A DNA stretch of 26,325 nt from Thoreauomyces humboldtii (taxonomy: Eukaryota; Chytridiomycota; Chytridiomycetes; Spizellomycetales; Powellomycetaceae): positions 1 to 26,325 of the forward strand of contig JADGJA010000283.1 of NCBI GenBank assembly GCA_027596035.1. The letters run 5' to 3'. Shown piece after piece: positions 1 to 11,147 of the stretch. Made by a program: the position numbers and the translations under genes. Below the pieces are notes generated by a model that made no database searches, was not told the origin of the DNA, and saw only the letters and a list, made by a program, of their open reading frames with translations. Every line of letters starts with the position of its first letter. The stretch's first letter is position 1.

Positions 1-40
1 GGGGAGGCGGGGAGACGCAGCAACTTGAGGCTCGCCAAGA

Positions 41-48
41 ATATATAA
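41..48 (+). promoter_or_regulatory. TATA-like sequence at the left edge
   Basis: TATATAAA occurs just beyond the nucleoporin 3' end (stop at 136-138). It could be a core promoter element of a gene outside the window or simply part of an A/T-rich 3' flank. No plus-strand gene follows it here. Confidence 0.2.
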
Positions 49-135
49 ACTCAAGTACAGTTTTGAACTGGCCGAATGCTAGTGTTCAGCCGGGAAGCAC
101 AAGATTGTACTGTGCATGTCCACGAAAACCCTACA

Positions 136-2933
136 TCACCTCTTTATAGGCTTGTAGGATTTGATCTTCCTAGCCGCAGAGTTGACCGGAAGCCGCTGAG
201 ATGGGTCGGTGGTGGCACCCATCGTGAAAAGAGGCATGCCGCCAGCAGCCGCACCTGGGGATTGCAAGCCGGGACTCGGAGCTCCGCCGTTAAATGCAAA
301 GGCTCCCGGGGAACCTGCCGCGGTAGGTTGCTGAGCGGGACCACCAAAATTGAAGGCGCCGGCACCAAAGGACGGCGTGGCGGTCGGAGACGCTGTGGCG
401 GCACCTGCGTTTCCAAAACCCGTACTTCCACCGGCACCGAAAGTCATGTTGAGTGGAGCGGGTTTGGCAGCTCCGCTTGCTCCTCCGCCGAAAGCAAAAG
501 CGGCTCCTGAAGGGTTGGAAGGACCGGCACTCGCAGCCCCAAAGCCAAAACCAGTCGACACACCTGGGCCGTTTGCTGCTGGTGCGCCGAACGCAAAAGA
601 TCCGGAGGGTGCCGCGCTGGGTGCGCCGAAGGAAAATGGAGCAGCTGACGGGGGACCGGACGTGGGAGTAGCCGCGCCTCCAAAAGCAAAGGGTGCAGCC
701 GAGGCGGATGCTGTAGGAGCGGCTCCAAATGTGAATCCTCCCGAAGCGCCAGCGGGAGAAGGGGATGGCGCTCCGAAAGAAAACGACGACGGTGTAGCAG
801 TGGGGGCGGCTGCCGAAGTTGCGCCAAACGAGAATGGAGCGGCAGATCCTGAAGCGCCTGTGGCACCGACCGCCCCGAACGCAAACGGAGCCGGGGAGCC
901 CGGTGGAGCTGAAGACGACAACGTGGTCGCACCAAACGCAAAGGGAGTAGCTGAAGCTGAGGTAGCTGCAGACGAAGCGGGCGCCCCGAAAGAGAACGGT
1001 GCCGAGGAGGCTGAAGCGGGCGCTGCTGGGGCAATAGCAAAGGGAGTAGCAGAAGCTAAGGTAGCCGCAGATGAAGCGGGCGCTCCGAAAGAGAACGGTG
1101 CCGACGAGCCTGAAGCAGGCGCTGCTGGTGCGCCAAAGGAAAACGATGTCATTGAGGTGGTTGCAGCGGGCGCAGATACCGGGGCCCCGAAAGAGAAAGA
1201 AGCCGGCGTCGCTGAGGCAGGGGCTGCAGTGGAAGTTGGGGCTACAAAGCCCGATCCAAAAGCCGGTGCAGAAGAGGCCGTCTCAGATTTGGTGGTTGGA
1301 GTTCCCGCTCCTCCGAAGTTGAACTGTGAATTGAAATTCTTGGCGGTAGAAGATTCCCCGGTCGTAGTCGAGGAAGCAGAAGCGGCACTTGGCCCCGCAA
1401 AGGAGAATGGGGCTGGCGTAACAGATGCGGATTCTGCTGTGGACGCGGACCCGCCGCCGAAAAGCGATGGAGTCACCTGTGTGGTGCTTGCTGGAGTTGG
1501 AGCCCCTCCAAAGAGCAACGGCGCTGTTGTACTGGAAGTCCCGGAACCCGATGGCAGAGCGGCAAATGACAACGCGGAGGGAGCCGCCGAAGCGGAATTA
1601 GAGGGGGTCCCCACCTCAGAGGTAGGAGCGGAAGATCCGAATGAGAAAACTCCGGGTCCCGCCGGCGTCTGTGAGGATATCTAGTCGCCATGGCAAAGTG
1701 TGTCAGCAACGTCAACTCTATCCAACTAAACTTACGGTCAGCTCACCTGAGGCAGTGCAAGCTTGGCAGCATTTCGTTGTTGCTCAGTTTCACGCTGTTC
1801 TTTCTCTTTTCTGGCTTCATCGGCAAGTCGCCTTTCATCATTGCGCCTCCGTTCAGCAGCCAGTTCCTGTTCCTGTTGACGTTGCCTTTTAGCTTGCTCC
1901 TCCTGCTGCCTCAAGGCCTCCGCGCGGGCGCGCGCAGCCTCTTGCTCGACTCGTAGTTGCTGAGCTTTGCGCTCTTCATCAGCCTGCCGGCTGCTCTCTT
2001 CTGCCTCCCTGCGTTCACGCATTGCACGATCCGTATCTTCCAGAAGTTTCCGAGCCATTTCGTGAGTCCTATCGTGATCCACAGGTGTAGCGCGCGCCAT
2101 GTGCCAGCGTAAATCTTTTTTGGCATTTGGATTCGTTGACTTAAGCTTCAATCGCGATCGGGGTGTGCCCGGACTTTTCGCTCTGGAAGCAGTAGATCGC
2201 ATCATAGGAGCCAGCCGTACCGTCTCTTCCTGATAGACGGTCGTCTCGATCTGACGCCTTTTGGCAGAAGTTGAAGGAGCGCCTTCTTCGTCGAGGTCGT
2301 CCGAACCCGCTTCCTGAGAAACTTCGTCTCGAGAGCGTTTGTTACCAGCCACAACGCTAGTATCCCTCCATAATTCTGCAACTGGGATACGCTTCGGCGT
2401 GCCTGGGGTCGCCGTCGGAGTGATGCCGAGCTTCCGGCTAGCCAATGTATGCCAACCGTCTTCTGGCCTCATGATTTCCATCATTCGATATTCCTGTTCT
2501 GAGAGAACAGAGGCATCTACTGGGGTATTTTGAGGAGGAGCATATCGGGGTGTAAGTGGCGCAGCTTTGTGAGATGGCGTAGTGAAAGGACTGCCGTTGA
2601 ATGGTGCGGTTGTCGAAGAGCGGCTGGGAGTATGGAATTCGGGCGAAGACGGACCAGGGGATGGAGATCGATTCCATCGGGCCGCGGGTGACTTGTATTT
2701 GCGTTCAGGAGTAGCAGCAGTCGTCTGGAGATCAAGTGTTAGTTGGGAGCGAGATATAACTGCGCAGGGGACCCGCGTGAGAATTCCCCGTGAACACTCA
2801 CGTCCATCTCTTGCTGATCCCCCGTATCCCTACTTGGCGATGACCCAGGTGATGTCTCATTGTCTGCCAATGACTTTGGGGTGGCGGGGCTCGTTGCACC
2901 GGGAACCCAGAAGCGTTTCAGGGCCTTGAACAT
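136..2933 (-). CDS. FxFG nucleoporin, Nup1/Nup153-like nuclear basket protein (3 exons)
   Basis: Exons are 2802-2933, 1747-2724 and 136-1668, joined in phase 0 by introns 2725-2801 and 1669-1746; the product is about 880 residues. The N-terminus MFKALKRFWVPG looks like the short membrane-binding amphipathic helix of fungal basket nucleoporins such as Nup1 and Nup60. A Ser/Pro-rich stretch and a charged Arg/Glu/Gln-rich helical segment (roughly residues 270-365) follow. The last exon is almost pure Ala/Ser/Pro/Gly spacer carrying about 17 FxFG units (FSFG, FAFG, FTFG, FNFG) plus plain FG motifs, the class bound by importin-beta-type receptors. The C-terminus, ARKIKSYKPIKR, resembles the basic importin-binding tail known from Nup153 and Nup1. 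Role by family: transport through the nuclear face of the pore. The FG class is certain; assignment to Nup1 rather than another FxFG nucleoporin is inference. It is divergent from CWC22. Confidence 0.85.
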
Positions 2934-3412
2934 TGTTTTGATGGAGCGAGCAGGTGAAAGATGATGGTATGAAAAAGCTAAACGTCAACAACGACGAATA
3001 AGGAACGACGAGATTTGACAATCAGATGGACGAGCTTCGCTTGCAGGTCTACGTTGGCTCTGTTGCGAGTGTTTGTTCCGTGTGGGAAGAGTGATGCGAA
3101 CTACCGTAGGGGATCGACCGGCAAGGGTAATGAGGGATCCCTGATGGGTCTTTTGCGAAAAGGAGAGAGAGAGTCGTGCAGTTTTCGCATTCGCTCAACC
3201 AGCGCTCATTCCCATCTACATAGTATACAGGAGGCAAGACTCTCGTTCCTCTCAGTTCCCTCGCATAAGGCCACGAACTACAGCTGGTCCTCGGTTCGCA
3301 AGCAGCAGCAAGCGTCAGGATCTCACTGCTCTTTGGGTAACTCTCAGAAAAGTCGATGCTGTTTCCTTCTCTGTCTTGTACTGACCTGCTGCCTCAAGAT
3401 CAAGCCTTCACC
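2934..3412. promoter_or_regulatory. Shared divergent promoter, nucleoporin / CWC22
   Basis: These 479 bases lie between the nucleoporin start on the minus strand and the CWC22 start on the plus strand, so they must hold both promoters and 5' leaders. I see no clear TATA box. An ATG at 3356 is in frame with CWC22 but sits in a poor context (GTCGATGCT), and the codons after it look like a pyrimidine-rich leader. Confidence 0.6.
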
Positions 3413-6049
3413 ATGGCCACTTCAGGGTCTCAACCTCCCTCAGCCTCTCCCTCCCAGTCACCCTCTAATACTGAGAGGTCAGCCTCCCGTGTCGCCTCAC
3501 GGTCGCCGTCCAGCTCTCCGGGTCCAATGCCGCCACCCCCAGGTGCCGAGGCCAGTCGCTCCCCTTCACCACCACCCTCCGCCAGGGATCCCGACGATTC
3601 CGATCAAAAGGGCGTTCCGGCTGCAGCGGTCCCAGAAAAGAAAGTGGTCCTGCGCTCCGAGAATGTCGTAGGACGAGCAGGTGGTGCCTACATACCGCCT
3701 GCCCGTCTGCGCGCAATGCAAGCCGCGATTACGGACAAAAACAGCCCAGAGTACCAACGGATCACTTGGGAAGCACTGAAGAAGAGTCTGAACGGTCTTA
3801 TCAACAAGGTCAACGTCGCGAACATCAAAAACATTGTTGTAGAGCTGTTCGGGGAGAACTTGATCCGTGGACGGGGTCTTCTATGTCGTAGCACCATGAA
3901 AGCACAAGCTGCGTCTCTACCGTTCACCCCTGTCTACGGTGGATTGATTGCAGTCATCAACACAAAGTTTCCACAGATCGGGGAGCTTCTTTTGACACGG
4001 CTGGTCGTCCAGTTCCGTAGAGCGTACAAGCGCAGCGACAAGACAGTCTGTCTCGCCAACGCAAAGTTTCTTGCCCACCTCGTCAATCAAAAGGTCGCAC
4101 ACGAGATTGTTGCACTCCAGCTACTCACTTTGCTGCTCGAGAAACCCACTGATGACTCGGTCGAAGTTGCCGTGGGCTTCATGCGGGACTCCGGGGCCTA
4201 CCTGTCGGATGTTGCTCCCAAAGCTACCAACGGCGTTTTCGATCGCTTCCGAGCAATCCTCCACGAGAGCTCACTTGACAAGCGTACCCAGTACATGATC
4301 GAGGTCCTGTTTCAAGTCCGAAAGGATAAGTTCAAAGACAATCCGGCGATTCCCGAGGAACTGGATTTGGTGGACGAAGACGATCAGATGACGCATATGG
4401 TAGCTCTCGACGACGAGGACCTCGAGGTTCAGGACGGACTCAACCTCTTCAAGATCGATCCAGACTATCCCGAAAATGAAGAGAAGTATCAGCAGATGAA
4501 GAAAGAGATCTTGGGCGAAGGTTCCGATGACGATGACGAGGACGGCAGTGGGAGTGGAAGCGAAGACGACGAAGACGACTCAGAAGACGAGTCCGCAGCG
4601 GTTCAGAAGGCGCACGAGCGGCTCCAGATTCAAGACGAGACCAACACTAACCTGATCAACCTTCGTCGCGCCATTTACCTGACCATCATGTCCTCCCTCA
4701 ATTTCGAGGAGTGCGCCCACAAGCTCATGCGTCTCAACATCCAACCCGGGCAGGAGATGGAGTTAGTCAACATGATTATCGAGTGCTGTGGGCAGGAACG
4801 AACATATGTCAACTTCTACGGTCTCCTTGGCGAGCGCTTTGCCAGATTTAACAAGGCCTGGGCAGATGCCTTCTGTCAGGCTTTTGAGGAAACGTACAAG
4901 ACAGTTCATCGATATGAAACCAACAGGCTTCGTAATATTGCGAAGTTCTTTGCTCACTTGATTGCGACCGATGCACTTACCTGGGAAGTTTTCGCACTCA
5001 TTCGCCTCACTGAGCAGGACACCACCAGTTCCTCGCGTATCTTCGTCAAAATTCTCTTCCAGGACCTCTGCGAGGCCTTTGGACTGGCGAAGTTGAACGC
5101 CCGCCTCAAGCAGCCCGAAATGGTCGTACAAGTTCAAACGGAAGGTGGCTACGTCTCCCGCGGCGTGTTCGACGGCCTTTTCCCGAAGGACAATCCACGG
5201 AATACCCGATTTGCCATCAACTACTTCACGTCTGTCGGTCTTGGAGGGCTTACGGAAGAACTCCGAGAGTACCTCAAGAACGCACCTAAGCTCATCATGG
5301 CTCAGCAGCAGGAAGTGGAGTCGGACTCTGACACGAGCAGCAGCGACTCGGATAGTGATTCGGACAGCGACTCTAGCAGCGCCAGTGACTCCAGTAACAG
5401 TGACTCTGAAGAGGAAAGGAGCACTCGACCTGCAGTTAAGCGTGAAGTGTCGCGCTCATCTCCCCGCCGTAGTGCACGAGAGAGCCCGCCGCGCGCGACT
5501 CGTCGCATCCCGCCTCCTTCCCCATACGACAGCCCGAGGTCACCCGTCCGTCGCGGCAGCGTCGCTCGGGCGAATAGCCGCACCAGAACATCCCTTGACA
5601 GCGGCAGGGACCGACGCCGCAACCATAGCCCCCGTCCCGAGAGAGACGAGCGTCGCAGCTCACTCCCGCGTCGACGGTCTCGCTCTCGCAGTCTCCAGCG
5701 TAGGTCCAATCATCGACGCAGCCCCTCCCCGGTCATGGACCGACGTCGCAGGAGCTCTGGAGAACGCCGATCTCGTAGCCCGGCCCGCAAACACTACCTT
5801 CGCAGCCCTACTCCGCGATCGAGCTCAGAGGATTCGGCAAGGGACGTCGGGCGTCGCGGCAGCGGACCTCGGAACCGTTCTAGGTCGCCTCCTGCTCGTA
5901 GAGGCGGCGACTCTAAGCGCCGTGCGCGCAGTCCGTCTTCGGACGGCTCCATAAGCGATGCGCCTCCGCCAAAGAGGAGGAGAAGCATCGAACGCGACGA
6001 ACGCAGAACTGACCGGGGAGATAGGACGAGGAGCCGAGAAAGGTGGTGA
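3413..6049 (+). CDS. CWC22: Pre-mRNA-splicing factor CWC22 (MIF4G + MA3 + RS tail)
   Basis: This single-exon gene encodes 878 residues and is one of only two supported genes here without an intron. I chose the ATG at 3413 because its context CACCATGGCC is near-ideal; an in-frame ATG at 3356 would add 19 unlikely residues. A Ser/Pro-rich head leads to the motif [10 protein letters not shown] and a MIF4G domain (about residues 110-305, including [16 protein letters not shown]), an acidic linker (about 365-395), an MA3 domain (about 410-530), an Asp/Ser acidic tract, and a long Arg/Ser tail with many RSRS-type dipeptides to the C-terminus. In the family, Cwc22 joins the spliceosome around its activation, is needed for catalysis, and brings in eIF4A3 for exon-junction-complex assembly in species that have it. 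Domain order and length fit the family well; the RS tail is longer than in budding yeast. Confidence 0.95.
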   Translation: MATSGSQPPSASPSQSPSNTERSASRVASRSPSSSPGPMPPPPGAEASRSPSPPPSARDPDDSDQKGVPAAAVPEKKVVLRSENVVGRAGGAYIPPARLRAMQAAITDKNSPEYQRITWEALKKSLNGLINKVNVANIKNIVVELFGENLIRGRGLLCRSTMKAQAASLPFTPVYGGLIAVINTKFPQIGELLLTRLVVQFRRAYKRSDKTVCLANAKFLAHLVNQKVAHEIVALQLLTLLLEKPTDDSVEVAVGFMRDSGAYLSDVAPKATNGVFDRFRAILHESSLDKRTQYMIEVLFQVRKDKFKDNPAIPEELDLVDEDDQMTHMVALDDEDLEVQDGLNLFKIDPDYPENEEKYQQMKKEILGEGSDDDDEDGSGSGSEDDEDDSEDESAAVQKAHERLQIQDETNTNLINLRRAIYLTIMSSLNFEECAHKLMRLNIQPGQEMELVNMIIECCGQERTYVNFYGLLGERFARFNKAWADAFCQAFEETYKTVHRYETNRLRNIAKFFAHLIATDALTWEVFALIRLTEQDTTSSSRIFVKILFQDLCEAFGLAKLNARLKQPEMVVQVQTEGGYVSRGVFDGLFPKDNPRNTRFAINYFTSVGLGGLTEELREYLKNAPKLIMAQQQEVESDSDTSSSDSDSDSDSDSSSASDSSNSDSEEERSTRPAVKREVSRSSPRRSARESPPRATRRIPPPSPYDSPRSPVRRGSVARANSRTRTSLDSGRDRRRNHSPRPERDERRSSLPRRRSRSRSLQRRSNHRRSPSPVMDRRRRSSGERRSRSPARKHYLRSPTPRSSSEDSARDVGRRGSGPRNRSRSPPARRGGDSKRRARSPSSDGSISDAPPPKRRRSIERDERRTDRGDRTRSRERW

Positions 6050-6362
6050 GGGACCAGAGCTGGCAAAGAATGGGAGTTTGGCAAAAGGATTGGGCCACGT
6101 ACAGGGGCGCGATAAGCTCTTGTACTGCCTTATGGGGTTCTTCTTATTTGTCAAGCGCATGGTGACGGCATAACGTCTTTGCAATATGAAATCATCGAAA
6201 TACTGGGAGCAACCTAAAGTTTGAAGTTTTCGAAGTACAATGAACTTGCGAAGGGCTTCATGTTTGGAAAAGGGGAAATGAGTTGGAAGGAAAATGGGGT
6301 GGAAGAACTACACTTAGGTTTAGCTAAAACTCATGGAAAACTATGTGGGTGCTGGGAACCAC
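6050..6362. other. Convergent 3' region of CWC22 and the zinc-ribbon gene
   Basis: No gene is visible in these 313 bases. They separate two stop codons facing each other and should hold both 3' untranslated regions and poly(A) sites. The stretch 6170-6340 is richer in A and G than the flanking coding DNA. Confidence 0.6.
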
Positions 6363-7660
6363 TCAAACGACTCTGACTGCTTTGGCGGAGACGATGAGCT
6401 CGACCTTGCCGAGCTTCTTCGGCTGCTCCTCCGGGACCTCCTCGCCTTCGTAAATCACGGCCAAGGCCCTCGATCCCATGTCGATGACAAAGAAGGAATT
6501 CTGATCTCGCCCATGGTAGACGATCTTTCTGGTACGGATGCCGACAGCCTCGGGTAAGATCACGACCGGGTCGGTCCAGCTCAGCCCCTCCTGCACAACG
6601 ACAGTGTGAGCGGACTCCAGACGCGAAACGTAATCGTCGATGCGAGCCTGCTGATCGGTCCGCTTGCCGCTAAATATCTCCTCCCCCGGGTTCTTCCAGG
6701 TCTTGAAGAGGGGAGCTTTGGACTCTGCTTCCGTGTAAGGTGACGGGTTGCTAGGGTCGTCTCCGTCGTGCTTTCGACCCTTCCACGACTGAGACCTTTC
6801 GTAGTCGCGGACGCATTCGAGACACTGGTGAGGAGTGGTGTTTTAAGTTCTTCCGGAATGGGAGGCAGACACATGTGTGAAGTGTTTCTTTTTACCTTAC
6901 GGCGGTCGGCTTGCATGCGAAGCTGGCGGCCAGAAAACTGGTAGCGTGGAAGACGCTGTGCGCAATCGCTACATCTGAGAGTGTCCTCCAGGTCGTCCTC
7001 TTCCTCGTCACCGTCATCCGAGGAGTCAAGGCCACCCATATCGCAGAAAGTCTCGGTCGTGGTTTCGACAGCGACCACGATGGGTTCGGTGAGGATGCTG
7101 GAAGGCAACGGCGTAACGGCAGCCTTTTCGGTTTCGGCCAGAGGGCCGGTGCTGCCGATGACGACTGGTTCATGATAAGGCTGCTTGGGTAGGGTCGGCT
7201 CTTGGCTGCAGGGCCAGAGTTCCTCCGGAGATCGGATGTCCTCGATTCCGATAGCGGCAAGCTGCTTCTTGAGTTTAACAGAGGAGCAAGCGATCTTAAC
7301 ACCGGGAGTCGCCCATTCTTTGAGAGGAGGAATAATGCTGCCGCAAAGGACGATGCATTCTACGGGACCCAGCATGGCTTCAAGGTGGTCACGGAAGTCG
7401 GCAGCAGGGTTGTGCACCCAAAGGTTCTTGGTGTCAGGATCCTGATAAATGGTCATTGTGGGCTCCGACCCTACAATGCTGCCGTAAGGTGTGTAGGTCC
7501 ATAGAGTAGGAGAGTAACGCGCAAGGACCCGAGGAGCGAGTGGAGGCTTTCTGAGGATGCGACGACGAAGGATGAGACGTTCGTGGGCAAGTACGAGAAG
7601 AGCGGCTCCAGCTGCCGCTGCAAACGCTATGGCTGCGATGGTTCCAGTCCCTTGATCCAT
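6363..7660 (-). CDS. Unrecognised protein: N-terminal membrane anchor plus CxxC...CxxC zinc ribbon (2 exons)
   Basis: Exons are 6896-7660 and 6363-6824, joined in phase 0 across a 71-nt intron (6825-6895); the product is about 408 residues. Residues 7-26 form one hydrophobic Ala-rich helix followed by basic residues (HERLILRRR), as in a signal anchor. A globular part of about 120 residues follows (motifs SPTLWTYTPYG, LWVHNPA, GPVECIVLCGSIIPPLKEW), then an acidic linker (DDGDEEEDDLED). Splicing completes a metal-site pattern: CSDC in exon 1 and CLEC right after the junction, spanning the segment LPRYQFSGRQL. That pattern loosely recalls Stc1-like zinc modules. A conserved-looking C-terminal part of about 110 residues ends the protein. 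I do not recognise the family and assign no function. The gene is divergent from POP5. Confidence 0.8.
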
Positions 7661-7906
7661 TGCAGGTAGGTCGGAAGATGAGAGACAAGAAATCTTGGTT
7701 GAAGAAGATGGAAAGTAAGCGGACGAGAAGACGCGGGGAGGTACGGTAGGTCGATGTCAAAAGGCGAGCGAGGACGAAGTCTACTGAGGAGACCGCTGTG
7801 AAAAAAGATCTCGGAAGGGTGTCGACACAACACACATGGGTCTTCGACAAATCCCAACCCTTCCCAACCATTCCTCCAACAAGCCAGCCGAAGCACACAC
7901 ACGACC
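7661..7906. promoter_or_regulatory. Shared divergent promoter, zinc-ribbon gene / POP5
   Basis: The two start codons are 246 bases apart and face away from each other, so both promoters must fit here. The POP5 side ends in a C/A-rich leader just before its ATG (context ACGACCATGG). I see no clear TATA element. Confidence 0.6.
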
Positions 7907-8451
7907 ATGGTCCGCATAAAGAACCGCTGGCTCCTCATCCGCGTCCATCTTGAGCCATCCCGAGACTCTCCGGCCGCCACGATCGATACTAGCCTCACCA
8001 GCAAGTCAATATATCACCTTTTGAAAGATTCCCTACAACTCAACTTTGGGGATTATGGCGCCGGGATCTCAGCCTCGTCCATCGGAGTCAAATACTTCTC
8101 TCCCTTTACCCACACTGGCATCATTCGATGCTCGAGGGACCAGTACCAGATGATTTGGGCCGCTCTTACCTTCGTGACCAAGTGCAAGGGAACGCCTTGT
8201 GTCATAAGAGTCCTGCACAACAGCGGAACTATCAAGAAGATCCAAGAGGAGACAGTGGCGTGCGACAGGGCCGTCCTGGGGGAGATGGAGAGAAAGGGTC
8301 TTATTACTCGTGAGTTACTTCATCGTTCCTCAGAAAGTGAGGTGTTTTTTTTTGGGACCGCGGAAACTGATCTCGGTCCGACTTCGCAGCTTCTCAGACG
8401 GATACATTGTTGGCGAAAGTAAAGGAGGATCTCGCGGCTTTGGATTCTTGA
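7907..8451 (+). CDS. POP5: RNase P/MRP protein subunit POP5 (2 exons)
   Basis: Exons are 7907-8309 and 8390-8451, joined in phase 1 across an 80-nt intron (8310-8389); the product is 154 residues, usual for the family. The start MVRIKNRWLLIR matches the nearly invariant POP5 N-terminus (MVRxKxRYL). Further family segments are YHLLKDSLQLNFGDYG, IGVKYF, TGIIRCSRDQYQMIWAAL and the closing GTIKKIQEE helix. POP5 is a shared protein subunit of nuclear RNase P, which removes tRNA 5' leaders, and RNase MRP, which acts in pre-rRNA processing. The short second exon supplies only about 20 residues of charged C-terminal tail; reading through the intron would give a different tail. The ATG at 7907 has a strong context. 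Confidence 0.95.
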
Positions 8452-8971
8452 GAGGAGCGATGGCTCAGAGTGGCCGCCTGTGGTGGCCGCTGACCTCTCC
8501 AGGCCCTGCGTATGGAACGCACACATCTCCATCCGCTCCATCTGCGTCCACTAGGACATCGGACCAGCACAATGATTGTGCTCAAGATGAATCCACTCCG
8601 GGAGGTCGCAAAGCAGTGGCGGGTTCATGTCCTAATCACCGCCCGCCATGGCGTAGCGCTGAAACGCCGTCCTTATACAAAGAGGAGAATCCCGACCGTC
8701 AAGGGCAAACACCCGCGGGAGATTCCCATGCCACTCCAGTCTACCCGCCCTGAAGCGCCCGACATGGACATGCCAACAATAGCAATACCTGGTTTATAGG
8801 CACTTCATTATACCCAAGCATTCGACGTTTAATTTCAATAAGGAAAAAAGATCCGAATTATACAAACAAAAGGACACACTTTGAACATAGAGCCAAAATC
8901 AGAAGAATGTAGAAGACAGAAGAAGCAAAGCGCAAGAAGGCGAACGCATGGATAAATGTCCGCGTTGTCTG
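8452..8971. other. Convergent 3' region of POP5 and the FH3 gene; two doubtful overlapping small ORFs
   Basis: These 520 bases separate the POP5 and FH3-protein stop codons. Two plus-strand frames stay open here: 8460-8753, whose ATG is 9 nt past the POP5 stop, and one with an ATG at 8512, ending at 8799. Neither product resembles a family I know, neither shows good codon bias, and both have the position of a POP5 3' untranslated region. From about 8800 the DNA turns A-rich (CAATAAGGAAAAAAG), as expected around poly(A) sites. Confidence 0.5.
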
Positions 8972-11147
8972 TCAGCTGACGATGTTAGTCATCCTTTCAG
9001 GTTGGAAAGAAGAACCATCTCCTGCAAAGTCCCAGTTCTCCTCGCTGACGGCCGACTCGGCGTCCGGGAGAGACGGAGACGAGCTCACGGCTGCCGTGAC
9101 AGTTTCGATGCTCGCGGATGCGGCTTCATGGGATGCTGGTGGAGGAGGAGCCACTGCCGTTGTGGATGCGGGCGGACGAGGACGATCGGCGGTGGCGACG
9201 GAACTGGTTGCAGCCAGACGGGATGCGTGGCGAGCACGCTGGGAAGGTGTTCGTCGGGGATGAACCCGGAGCGACGACGAAGCTACCGAAGATGCGTCTG
9301 GTCGTGGCGCAACATCTAGCGCAAAGCCAAGATATAGACCAGATGCGGCAAGAGTGTCGATGCGACCGGAGAGCGCTGGATAGGGGCTCTGTCGTAGTTT
9401 CTATGATGGACGATTGTGTCAGGATCTTTTCCGCAGTGTCTGAAGGTGACAGAAGATACTTACATCCATGATGGCGTTCATGCCGGCTTTCTCGAAGAGT
9501 ATACTAGCAACCCATGCGCGTTCCTCGTCAGGTGCGTAAGTCAGGAGGCTTTCAATCATGCCCACGTTCGCCACTAGGAAATCCTTGACCTCCGCTTCTG
9601 GCGGATTGTCCGGAACCAGTGGCGGTGCTGGAACTGTCGCCGCATGACCGAACAGCATCGTCCTGGGTGCCACGGCACACAGTGCATCGTACACGGACCC
9701 AGCTCGCTCTGGCAGTCCACTCCATCGACCGCTAGCCTGCAGCACCACTCTCAGGAGCGTCATCGTCCAAGGTCTCAGCGTGTTTGGTACCACGCTGACC
9801 TTGGCTGGTTCCGGCAGCTGCGGCATCCGTGACGCCGGCATAGATTTTGTCGTCGAAGCTGTGGTTGGAGCCGTTGCCACAGCAGCGAGGGATCTCAGAA
9901 CGAGGTCCCACGCGCCTCCTCGTATTGCTAAGGCGAAGATCTCGCAACCGACGGTCCGTGCGGCAAGACTCGGTCGATTGTAGCTTGATTCGTGGGCTGG
10001 CGGTTCCTGACACTCAGATGCTTCTTGGAACCGTCCAGTCTTGTGACAAGTTTGCGTAGAGGGAGGCGTGGGCAAGGAGATGCCGCCGTCCTGATCGTTG
10101 AACCCGATGCATCTTGTGTAATGATCCGGGTGATGGTGATGCGATCGCCACCATCCGAAAAGGGTTTGACTCGTGTACGTCAGGATGCGGGGATTCTCGA
10201 AGAGGTAAGGGAAGGCTTCGGGTTGCCTTAGAAGCCCACGAAGGGTACGTAGGAGTTCGAAATGCAGAGCCCAATCCTCCGCCGACCTGTGCGATGTACG
10301 TAATGACCGCTCAGACGAGGTGCTACCCGTACAAGGTCTCAGCTAAACGTACCTCTCTGGTTTCTCGGCGATCGTCTGGAGAAGCATCGAGAGATTCCTC
10401 ATGCCGTTGCAATCCAGAAATTTGACCGACCAGCTGCGACGACACGCAGTTTAGCACATACAGCGACGCTTTCCTTGTACATTTGACGCATGCCTACCTG
10501 ACGAGCTCTGACGAAACGCAAACCCTCAGCTCCCTGACCTTCTCCAGTAGTATGGCGCCGCGATACAATGTATCTCTTTGCGAGCCAGTACGCACTACCT
10601 CGGAAAGGAACCTCGCGCAAGGCCTCCCTTCTACTGGTTCGGGATCCATTCTGATGCACTGCTTTGGTCCGTCGCGTTCCTCCTTGATCGCAAGATCCTG
10701 CTTTGCCTTGTACACACGCACGAGCTCCCATTTTGCCTCGGTCGTAAGGGATGTGGATCGCGGGGCGGGGGTCCGTGCTGGCATCCGCGCTCCGGATGCT
10801 GAGATGATCTGCAATTGAGGGATGGGAGCGGGAAGTGTGGACTACGAAATGTGAAAGTGAGCAATAGCAATGCCAAGCTTCCCAAAGCTTGTGCGGAGAG
10901 AGCTGCTGCTCACCATGATCTCGTCGAACCATCCGTCCACGACGTGTCGATCGGGCATGGGCTCCACATGAGGTGTTTGCTCGACTGTCGTTAGCTCGGC
11001 TGCTTCTGGTAGAGAGCTAACGACATTGACGGCGGTCGATTCGCGGCGAAGTCCAGCCGATATAGTCTTGTCGCCGCTTGCTGATGACGGTCCACCTTTG
11101 TGATTCGATACGACAGTTGAGACGCTACTGGATCTGAAGAAGGGCAT
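8972..11147 (-). CDS. Formin-type GBD/FH3 protein lacking FH1 and FH2 (5 exons)
   Basis: Exons are 10914-11147, 10498-10808, 10353-10433, 9464-10286 and 8972-9400, with introns of 105, 64, 66 and 63 nt; the product is about 625 residues. After a disordered head, VDGWFDEIM continues across the first junction into TEAKWELVRVYKAKQ, the pattern of the Rho-GTPase-binding domain of diaphanous-type formins. Splicing of intron 2 restores LVSWSVKFLDCNGMRNLSML, matching the FH3 signature in which a Ser-Trp pair precedes a helix and a Gly-rich turn. More armadillo-like helices follow (LHFELLRTLRGLL, TVGCEIFALAI, VGMIESLLTYAPDEERAWV, GRIDTLAASGLYLG). The last about 130 residues are Ser/Pro/Ala-rich, and there is no proline-rich FH1 or actin-nucleating FH2. 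Such proteins are annotated in some fungi as GTPase-binding (Rid1-like). A 55-residue His/Trp-rich insert around 10040-10200 and the acceptor at 9401 are the weakest parts of the model. Confidence 0.78.

Noticed and set aside
350..1684. Plus-strand open frame of 444 codons opposite the nucleoporin FG exon
   Set aside because: Its Ala/Pro/Glu/Lys repeats are the mirror of the Ala/Ser/Gly/Phe repeat codons on the minus strand, which form an FxFG domain with proper upstream exons.
3356..3412. Upstream in-frame start for CWC22
   Set aside because: Poor start context and leader-like codons, whereas 3413 has a near-perfect context.
5302..5709. Minus-strand open frame inside the CWC22 RS tail
   Set aside because: Low-complexity Arg/Ser codons stay open on the opposite strand by composition; there is no family resemblance.
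8512..8799. Small basic protein downstream of POP5
   Set aside because: It overlaps another open frame, resembles no known family, and sits where the POP5 3' untranslated region should be.
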